Shown here piece after piece: positions 1 through 5,909 of a DNA stretch of 8,477 bases. This DNA is from Fidelibacterota bacterium (GTDB lineage Bacteria > Marinisomatota > Marinisomatia > Marinisomatales > UBA1611). The first letter of the stretch is position 1, and every line of letters begins with the position of its first letter. The notes under the pieces are model-generated. The model was not told the DNA's origin. It made no database searches and saw only the letters and a program-made list of their open reading frames with translations. The stretch is taken from contig PBKF01000008.1 in NCBI GenBank assembly GCA_002722105.1, forward strand, positions 1 to 8,477. The letters are read 5' to 3'. The position numbers and the translations under genes were made by a program.

Positions 1-46
1 CATTTGTCCTAATATTTTCGACCCATATTTGTAGTAAATCATTCAT
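1..46 (-). CDS. Possible 5' end of a divergent gene, cut by the left edge
   Basis: On the - strand an ATG at 46-44 opens a frame that runs without a stop to the window edge. It reads MNDLLQIWVENIRTN, a balanced, protein-like start. The other - strand ATG nearby (26-24) stops after five codons. Fifteen open codons is weak evidence in AT-rich DNA, and no clear Shine-Dalgarno sequence precedes the ATG. If real, the gene diverges from cutC and the two share the 47-209 spacer as a promoter region. I do not recognise the product. Confidence 0.25.
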   Translation of the reverse strand, partial: MNDLLQIWVENIRTN

Positions 47-209
47 AATAATCAATTTAGTTTATGGTATTTATAAATAAATGGTAAGATAAACACCAAT
101 ATTGAAAAATTCTGCGTGTTTAAATCTACTTATTATCATCTGGACAAAAAACCGATCCTGTGAAGGCTACTCATAAATTATATATTCATCACATACCCAT
201 ACATGATAA
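47..209. other. Spacer upstream of cutC, no firm element
   Basis: This stretch is very AT-rich and stop-dense. It contains TATATT at 181-186, a 5/6 match to a -10 box and well placed for cutC, but no good -35 box lies about 17 bp upstream. A TTGAAA at 102-107 likewise lacks a well-spaced -10 partner. It probably carries the cutC promoter, and a divergent one if the - strand gene at the left edge is real. I cannot place either exactly. Confidence 0.3.
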
Positions 210-863
210 ATGCATATTTTTGATCCCATTTTGAAAAAAAGAAAAATTCCAATCAAAGAAGTATGTATTGAAACAACTGCGGAAGCAGTGAACGCAGAAA
301 GAAGAGGTGCTGAGAGACTTGAATTGTGCAAGAATTTGGAATTGGATGGCCTCACTCCTGATATAAGTGTCATACAGAAAACTATAAAATCTGTAAATAT
401 ACCCGTAAAAGTGATGATCCGCCCAAGGCCTGGAAATTTTATTTACAATCAGGATGAAATTGAAATGATGGAGAGAGATATTGATTTATGTAAATCATCA
501 AATGTACCAGAAGTAGTTGTTGGAGTATTAAGAGATAGTGGAATTATCGATTCTAAACTAACAAATCGACTAGCATCTAGAGCGTACCCAATGGCTGTAA
601 CATTTCATAAAGCAATCGATCAAACGATAGATATATTAAATGAACTAGACCGGTTATCAAGAATTGAAGAAATTTCCAGTATTCTGACATCAGGTGGAGA
701 GAATACTGCACTTGATGGTCAAGCCATGTTACGAAAAATCATTAATCGATATGATAGACGATTTAATGTTATTGTAGCAGGTTCAATAACTGATAAAAAT
801 TTTAATAAAATTCATGAATTAATTAATGCTCAAGAATATCATGGAAAAAACCTCATCGCATAA
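210..863 (+). CDS. cutC: CutC family protein (copper homeostasis-type TIM barrel)
   Basis: The product is a 217-residue cytoplasmic protein of the CutC family (PF03932), a TIM-barrel family linked to copper homeostasis by E. coli genetics but with no settled enzymatic reaction. Family motifs run the full length: KEVCIET (16-22) as the first strand, GAERLELC (33-40), DGLTPD (46-51), MIRPRPGNFIY (69-79), VGVL (104-107), the AVTFHKAID block (129-137), LTSGG (159-163), VAGSI (189-193) and a closing EYHG (209-212). The end is shorter than E. coli CutC (248 residues) but looks like the short forms that stop soon after that motif, so I read it as complete. About a dozen residues precede the first conserved strand. 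The ATG at 210 is the only in-frame ATG upstream of it, a TTG at 231 is an alternative, and neither has a clear Shine-Dalgarno sequence. The small membrane protein gene follows after 33 bp and may be co-transcribed. The family call is firm, the copper role is inference. Confidence 0.9.
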   Translation: MHIFDPILKKRKIPIKEVCIETTAEAVNAERRGAERLELCKNLELDGLTPDISVIQKTIKSVNIPVKVMIRPRPGNFIYNQDEIEMMERDIDLCKSSNVPEVVVGVLRDSGIIDSKLTNRLASRAYPMAVTFHKAIDQTIDILNELDRLSRIEEISSILTSGGENTALDGQAMLRKIINRYDRRFNVIVAGSITDKNFNKIHELINAQEYHGKNLIA

Positions 864-896
864 GACTTCTGAAACTTATTTAATGGTTAATTATAA

Positions 897-1082
897 ATGA
901 TTGTAAATATTTTCATTGTTATCCTGCTTTTCGCATCTCCATTTATTTATTTACCGATAGTGGTGAAAAAAGTAAAGCGTGAACAAACCCAAGTCCAATG
1001 GTACGTCTTAACAGTGCTTATTGGCCTTATGCAATGTTTGATTTATTTATTGATTTTATTTGGGATGGGCATTCCAATTTAA
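897..1082 (+). CDS. Small two-helix membrane protein, function unknown
   Basis: This is a 61-residue hydrophobic protein I do not recognise. It shows two membrane-length apolar stretches, roughly residues 2-23 (IVNIFIVILLFASPF onward) and 39-58, joined by a short positive loop KKVKREQTQVQ (24-34). The positive-inside rule would place the loop in the cytoplasm and both termini outside. It starts 33 bp after the cutC stop on the same strand, which suggests co-transcription, but no Shine-Dalgarno sequence is visible before the ATG. The helix-loop-helix pattern with charges confined to the loop is more protein-like than a chance AT-rich frame. No frame of comparable length competes on either strand here. 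It could be a small inner-membrane protein of the kind often found as a conserved hypothetical. Confidence 0.55.
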   Translation: MIVNIFIVILLFASPFIYLPIVVKKVKREQTQVQWYVLTVLIGLMQCLIYLLILFGMGIPI

Positions 1083-1228
1083 ATGGCCTTGGAGTGATTT
1101 ATCTATTTTCCCCTTCAATCCTATAGTTTAAAAATCATGTTTTAAATATTCAGCTGTTGGGTAATATCCTATTTATTTAGCAATCCAATAAAAATGACAT
1201 GTAACAAGCACTTGATTAGGTTTTATCT
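1083..1228. other. Non-coding spacer upstream of greA
   Basis: There is no reading frame of note on either strand, no stem-loop with a T-run and no repeat. Any terminator for the cutC pair is not visible as a classical hairpin. The 3' end of the gap leads into the putative greA promoter. Confidence 0.4.
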
Positions 1229-1259
1229 TTGACTTAATTTTTTCTCTGTATTGCATAAA
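1229..1259 (+). promoter_or_regulatory. Putative sigma-70-type promoter for greA
   Basis: TTGACT (1229-1234) matches five of six -35 consensus bases. It is followed after 19 bp by CATAAA (1254-1259) inside TTGCATAAAAT. The -10 match is imperfect and the spacing a little long. Transcription would begin near 1265, leaving a leader of about 50 nt before the ATG at 1315 and excluding an upstream TTG start at 1261. It would also drive the receptor-phosphatase gene downstream. Confidence 0.4.
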
Positions 1260-1302
1260 ATTGCAACCTCAACCAAACAATTTATTTCATCCACTAAGCT
1301 AT

Positions 1303-1308
1303 AGGAAA
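1303..1308 (+). promoter_or_regulatory. Shine-Dalgarno site deciding the greA start
   Basis: AGGAAA sits six bases before the ATG at 1315, good spacing for a ribosome site. It selects the ATG over the in-frame TTG at 1261, which would add 18 residues with no counterpart in Gre factors. Confidence 0.65.
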
Positions 1309-1314
1309 CTCACT

Positions 1315-1812
1315 ATGTCAACTTTAATTCTTCGGGATACCCATCTTGAATTGGAAAAAGAAATGAAAGTTCTTGATAAAAAAAAGAAGGAGACAGCGGA
1401 AAAAATTAGAGATGCGGCAAGCCATGGGGATTTGAAGGAAAATGCAGAATACCATGCTGCTCGTGAAGAACAGAGTTTAATCGTACGCAAGACACAAATG
1501 ATGCAAACATACTCTCCATTTCATATCATTGAATTTGGTGAGATTGATACGGACCAAGTAGGTTTTGGCAATAAAGTTTCTATTCTCGAAGAAGGTAAAA
1601 ATGAATCAGAAGATTATTATCTTTTAGGCCCCATTGAATTTGAATTGGATCTCTACCCAATGGTTGTAACCTACCATTCACCATTTGGCCAGGCTATGAT
1701 TGGATTAGAAGTAGACGAGTATTTCACCCTTGATATTCGTGGCAAGGATACAAAGTTTACGATTACTGCAATTGAAAAGGTTTCTGCAGATCAAAAAGTG
1801 AAAAGTCCTTAG
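1315..1812 (+). CDS. greA: GreA/GreB-type transcript cleavage factor
   Basis: The product (165 residues; E. coli GreA has 158) rescues backtracked RNA polymerase by reaching into the secondary channel and stimulating cleavage of the transcript 3' end. The N-terminal coiled coil spans about residues 7-66. Its tip carries the hallmark HGDLKENAEYHAARE (37-51), with the two acidic residues that coordinate the catalytic Mg2+ (D39 and E42, equal to E. coli D41 and E44). The C-terminal FKBP-like domain (about 82-156) shows VGFGNKVSI, YLLGPIEFE, the SPFG element (122-125) followed by MIGLEVDE, and the closing FTITAIEKV. The start is the ATG preceded by AGGAAA. The second helix is unusual: the family's EGRI..LE pattern is replaced by IVRKTQMMQTYSP, with a proline at 68, so this could be a divergent paralogue and not the main GreA. 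The stop codon overlaps the ribosome site of the receptor gene, pointing to a bicistronic message. Confidence 0.88.
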   Translation: MSTLILRDTHLELEKEMKVLDKKKKETAEKIRDAASHGDLKENAEYHAAREEQSLIVRKTQMMQTYSPFHIIEFGEIDTDQVGFGNKVSILEEGKNESEDYYLLGPIEFELDLYPMVVTYHSPFGQAMIGLEVDEYFTLDIRGKDTKFTITAIEKVSADQKVKSP

Positions 1813-1815
1813 GGA
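1811..1815 (+). promoter_or_regulatory. Shine-Dalgarno overlapping the greA stop codon
   Basis: AGGGA shares its first two bases with the greA TAG (1810-1812) and lies five bases before GTG 1821. This supports the GTG start and suggests translational coupling. The later in-frame ATG at 1851 has no such site. Confidence 0.5.
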
Positions 1816-1820
1816 ATTCT

Positions 1821-4800
1821 GTGCCTTACCCAATAGTCAACTCCGCAATCATGGATTTAAGAATAAATACAAAAATAAATTCTATCTCGAAACACTATTC
1901 CTACATTTTAACTTTTCTTATTATTTGCCATTTTTCAATTCCAGTAAATTTATTTGCAATTGACCAAACAATTAACTTTAGGCATCTTACTGTAGAAGAT
2001 GATGGTTTGTCAGAGAGTACTGTTTATGATGTGTACCAAGATTCAAGAGGTTACATATGGATATGCACTGATAATGGATTGAATAAATATGATGGATATT
2101 CAATGAAATCCTATCAATATATGCATTATGATGAATTATCTATTTCAAAGGGTGCTCCAAGAACTATCTTTGAAGATAGGAGTGGCCATATTTGGATAGC
2201 AACATCAGCAGGTTTGATTAATAGACTAAATGTAGAAACTGAAGAATTTAAAAGAATTGACCCACTAAATATTCCAAATACAAATATAAGGGATGTGGTA
2301 AATCTTGGACAATTGCCAGATGGCCGTATAATTGGTATAAAAAATCGTTATTTCATTATAATGGATAGAGGAGGTAATCATATAAAAAATATACCCGTTA
2401 TTGGTGAATCGATATATACAGATGAATTTTATAACCAGCTACAAAACATATCAAAAATAGAAAACCTCATAGCAAAAATTGGCAGCCCTGGTAATACTCA
2501 AAATATGACACAGGAATTTTCATTAGATACGGAGGACAGTATTTTTGTAATCCTGATGGGAGAATTTGAAGTGCCAAGAAATGGTAAATATGATTATGGA
2601 TGGATTGAAGATTTAAAAGGCAATAAAGTATGGTCACCATGGGATGAAGATTCATCAAGTGCTGCATACGCTGGTGGAAATTTATTCAACCGGATCACTG
2701 TACAGAAAATTAGCCTAAAACCAGGGAATTACAAACTGCGGTTTCAGTCTGATGCAGTATATTCAGCTGCATTATGGACAATGGCTCCACCAGACTATCC
2801 CGAGTACTGGGGCATAGGTGTTTATAAAGTAAGTGAAATAAATAAACTGGATGTGAAAAAAATACAAAATGATAAAAATTTGAAGTCTTCTGTCCATGAT
2901 TTTGAGGTAAACGAAGATGGTACTATTTGGATTTCTAATAATAAGGGGATGGCTCTTTTTGATGTTGATAGAGGTGTTCTTGATAGATACAAAACAAAGT
3001 ATGAGTTTGGCTTATTAGATATGGTTCAAGACCCATATGCTAAAAACTATCTATGGTGTATAGGAAATAATGATGGGCCATCAGGAATATGTCGGTTCAA
3101 TAAAGCTACGGGTATGTTTAAATATTTTGATATTGATCCTGATAAGTCAGATGATTTTTCCTTTAACCCACAAGGTTTGGAATTCATGAATTCTGATGAA
3201 ATTTGGTTAAGTAATAATGGCCAAGGAATACTACGGTTTAACCATAAAACAGGATCAGCTTCTAGGTTAACTATGGATAGAAAACTGAGTAATGCATTAA
3301 GAGATAATAGAATAAGATATTTATATCAAGATAAAGCTGGTGCTATGTGGGTAAGCACATCTACAATGGGCATTAGCATATATGACCCATACTATCAAAA
3401 ATTTGGATTATTGCCATATGCAGAAGGTCGTAAGAATTCATTCCCGAATCCAAATGTAAGTAATATATGTGGGAATCCTAATGGGACTGCAATCATTGCC
3501 AATGGTGGAAATCTATATACCTTTGATCCAATAAAAAAGGAGCTTTACGAGAATAATTTTAAGCTCAAAGATGATTTAAATAATTTTGCATTCACCGTAA
3601 CTAATTCTATAGCACATTTTAGCAGTTGGGACTATGTTAAGAGACTAAGAGTTATAACTGAATATGATTTAGAAACTGATAAAATTTTAAATCAATGGTA
3701 TCAAGATAGAGATAATTATTATACAAAGTTATGGGGGTGGGGGATTGAAGAAATCTACTATGATAGTAGAGGTATATTATGGATAGGATATCAAAACGAT
3801 AATTCAATTGCTTTAAAAATGAAGGGAAGTGATATTTTTATAAACCGAACTACAGACATTTCGGTTTTTAATGGAAAAGAATTAGAGCTAGCAAAATTTC
3901 TCAAGAAATTGTCCATAGATACACGAGGATACATCCCAAAGACATTTTTTGAAGATAGTCAAGGTATTATTTGGGTTGGAGCAAGTGATGGTTTATTATT
4001 TAAAATTGATGTAGATAATTACACCTTTGACACTTATAATCATGATCCAAATGATTCCACTTCAATCCCGAGTGGAATGATTGTAACAATGACGGAAGAT
4101 AGTCGTAACAATCTGTGGCTTGGTACGTGGCCAACGGGCATGGCTCGTTTCGATAAAAGTTCGGGGAAATCTAAAGTTTATTATAAAAGAGAAGGAGGCT
4201 TAATTGATAATACTGTTTGTAAGATTATCCCAGACGATGATGGATACCTATGGATAGCAACAAAGAATGGTATCTGTAAGTTTAATCCTGTACAAGAAAA
4301 TTTTGAAGAGTATTACTATGCTGAAGATGGCTTACAGAGTAACGAATTTTTATTTGACGCTGGTACAAAAACATCTGATGGAACAATATATTTTGGTGGC
4401 AGCAATGGTGTTAATTACTTAGAACCTGAAAAAATATTTAAAAACCCAAATCCTCCCATTATTGATATAGCTTCAGTTTTCAAAGATGGGCATAAAATTT
4501 TATTTGGTTCAGCTAATGATATCCAAAAATTGATTAAAGTTACCTTTAGAGATCGTGGGATCTCATTCGACTTTAATGCTTTGAATTACACCAGAACCGG
4601 TAAAAACCAATATAAATATAGAATGGTTGGATATGACCCTGACTGGGTTGAAGCAGGTGATCGTAGATTTACAAGTTATACCAACCTACCACCTGGAGAT
4701 TATTTATTTCAAGTTATAGGAAGTAATAATGATGGATTATGGAATAAAAACCCTGCTGAAATCAAAGTAAAAGTTTATCCACCTCCATGGGCAACTTGGT

Positions 4801-5612
4801 GGGCTTATTCTTTTTATATCTTATCTATTGCTGGCCTACTTTATTGGTATGTGCAATTCCTTAAGAATAGAAACCTTCGTGAAACAGAAGAATTAAGAAA
4901 AACAGAAGAGCTTGAATTGGCCAGACAATTTCAGCTGGATTTATTACCTTCCAAAATTCCCAGATTACCTGAATATGAGATTGCTGCAAAGATTGATACA
5001 GCTACAGAAGTTGGTGGTGATTATTATGACTTTTTTGAACAGCCAGATGGTACAATTTATCTTGTAACCGGTGATGCAACAGGTCATGGTATGACAGCAG
5101 GAATGATGGTCTCTATTACAAAAGCAGGGTTGCATGGTATCTCACAGCCAGATACAAAAGATATTATGAGTCAGTTAAATACTGTAATAAAAAATATTGA
5201 TCTTGGACAAAATAGAATGGCTTTAAATATTGGTTATTTGAGCAATGGTTCAGTGCAGTTTTCTTCAGCTGGTATGCCACCTCTATATTTTTACAGTGCT
5301 GCAAAGGGGGAATTAAATGAAATATTGCAGGTTGGCTTACCTTTAGGTTCATTGAAAGAAGAAGATTATAAGTCAGATACTTATGATTTTAATCCAGGAG
5401 ATATTATGATATTTTTATCTGACGGTTTACCAGAAGCCACGAATGTAAGTGGTGAGATGCTTGGTTATGGGGCTGTATATGATTGTATACTTGAGAATAT
5501 AGATCAGGACCCAAAAACTCTTTTAAATACTTTATCTAGACTTGGTAGTGAATGGATAAAAGGTAGTACACTAGATGATGACATAACGTTACTGATAGTC
5601 AAGAAAAAATAA
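1821..5612 (+). CDS. Membrane sensor: periplasmic propeller + Y_Y_Y + cytoplasmic PP2C/SpoIIE phosphatase
   Basis: A 1263-residue receptor. Order: signal sequence (hydrophobic core 28-46); Reg_prop-type propeller (about 54-870) with repeats such as DSRGYIWICTDNGLNKYD (74-91), EDRSGHIWIATSAGL (118-132), EDSQGIIWVGASDGL (711-725) and PDDDGYLWIATKNGI (804-818); a beta-rich insert (about 222-336); Y_Y_Y domain (about 908-987); one helix (989-1012); a charged helical linker (1013-1034); SpoIIE/PP2C phosphatase (about 1050-1261). Phosphatase motifs are intact: EVGGDYYDFF (1063-1072), GDATGHG (1084-1090), SSAGMPP (1148-1154), SDGLPEA (1200-1206) and DDDIT (1252-1256), supplying the metal-binding aspartates. 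The propeller should sense a periplasmic ligand, by analogy to hybrid two-component systems where the output is a histidine kinase. Here the output would dephosphorylate Ser/Thr in a cytoplasmic partner such as a STAS protein, though none is nearby. GTG 1821 is chosen for its AGGGA site; ATG 1851 would also keep the signal sequence. Probably co-transcribed with greA. The ligand is unknown. Confidence 0.9.
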   Translation: MPYPIVNSAIMDLRINTKINSISKHYSYILTFLIICHFSIPVNLFAIDQTINFRHLTVEDDGLSESTVYDVYQDSRGYIWICTDNGLNKYDGYSMKSYQYMHYDELSISKGAPRTIFEDRSGHIWIATSAGLINRLNVETEEFKRIDPLNIPNTNIRDVVNLGQLPDGRIIGIKNRYFIIMDRGGNHIKNIPVIGESIYTDEFYNQLQNISKIENLIAKIGSPGNTQNMTQEFSLDTEDSIFVILMGEFEVPRNGKYDYGWIEDLKGNKVWSPWDEDSSSAAYAGGNLFNRITVQKISLKPGNYKLRFQSDAVYSAALWTMAPPDYPEYWGIGVYKVSEINKLDVKKIQNDKNLKSSVHDFEVNEDGTIWISNNKGMALFDVDRGVLDRYKTKYEFGLLDMVQDPYAKNYLWCIGNNDGPSGICRFNKATGMFKYFDIDPDKSDDFSFNPQGLEFMNSDEIWLSNNGQGILRFNHKTGSASRLTMDRKLSNALRDNRIRYLYQDKAGAMWVSTSTMGISIYDPYYQKFGLLPYAEGRKNSFPNPNVSNICGNPNGTAIIANGGNLYTFDPIKKELYENNFKLKDDLNNFAFTVTNSIAHFSSWDYVKRLRVITEYDLETDKILNQWYQDRDNYYTKLWGWGIEEIYYDSRGILWIGYQNDNSIALKMKGSDIFINRTTDISVFNGKELELAKFLKKLSIDTRGYIPKTFFEDSQGIIWVGASDGLLFKIDVDNYTFDTYNHDPNDSTSIPSGMIVTMTEDSRNNLWLGTWPTGMARFDKSSGKSKVYYKREGGLIDNTVCKIIPDDDGYLWIATKNGICKFNPVQENFEEYYYAEDGLQSNEFLFDAGTKTSDGTIYFGGSNGVNYLEPEKIFKNPNPPIIDIASVFKDGHKILFGSANDIQKLIKVTFRDRGISFDFNALNYTRTGKNQYKYRMVGYDPDWVEAGDRRFTSYTNLPPGDYLFQVIGSNNDGLWNKNPAEIKVKVYPPPWATWWAYSFYILSIAGLLYWYVQFLKNRNLRETEELRKTEELELARQFQLDLLPSKIPRLPEYEIAAKIDTATEVGGDYYDFFEQPDGTIYLVTGDATGHGMTAGMMVSITKAGLHGISQPDTKDIMSQLNTVIKNIDLGQNRMALNIGYLSNGSVQFSSAGMPPLYFYSAAKGELNEILQVGLPLGSLKEEDYKSDTYDFNPGDIMIFLSDGLPEATNVSGEMLGYGAVYDCILENIDQDPKTLLNTLSRLGSEWIKGSTLDDDITLLIVKKK

Positions 5613-5909
5613 TAGAAAGATTAACTACTCGTACTTGTTTATCTTCAATTAGGTTGACTTTTATCATATTTTTTTCATTAGTTTAGAAACTACCGAATAA
5701 AGATCGGTGTAAAGAATTTTGGAATAGTATTTTTTAAATGTCATTATCGTTATTAGCATAGCAATACTTATCTTAATTAAAATATGAAATTTAGACTCTT
5801 TTAAAAATGATGATATTTTATTTTGGTACCAAGAATATTAATAATTTCATATAATGTTTCTTTTTTGTAATTCTTTGAATACAATCTTTATTTCATCTAA
5901 TTTCTACAG
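5613..5909. other. Gene-free stretch between receptor and amidotransferase genes
   Basis: These 297 bases are AT-rich and stop-dense in all frames. The only structure seen is a short inverted repeat, ACCGA (5692-5696) and TCGGT (5704-5708), around a 7-base loop. It has no T-run after it, so it is not a classical terminator. A perfect TATAAT lies at 5850-5855. No RNA gene is recognisable. Confidence 0.45.
5850..5855 (+). promoter_or_regulatory. Candidate -10 box for the amidotransferase gene
   Basis: TATAAT matches the consensus perfectly and would start RNA near 5862, about 48 nt before the ATG at 5910. The only -35-like sequence is TTGGTA (5823-5828), with an over-long 21-bp spacer. Perfect hexamers arise by chance in DNA this AT-rich. 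Confidence 0.3.

Noticed and set aside
3..80. + strand frame open from the left edge to a TAA at 78-80
   Set aside because: It encodes only about 25 hydrophobic residues with no recognisable pattern. The - strand frame starting at 46 is more protein-like. Neither can be decided without more sequence.
1261..1314. TTG at 1261 as the greA start
   Set aside because: It adds 18 residues absent from Gre factors and would overlap the expected transcription start. The ATG at 1315 has a well-spaced AGGAAA.
5692..5708. Inverted repeat ACCGA/TCGGT as a terminator for the receptor gene
   Set aside because: The stem is only 5 bp, with no run of T after it. It is better left as an unexplained short hairpin.
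5875..5903. TTGAAT, 17 bp, TAATTT, which would make a leaderless amidotransferase message starting at the ATG
   Set aside because: The spacing is ideal, but the hexamers match only 4/6 and 3/6 in very AT-rich DNA, so chance is likely.
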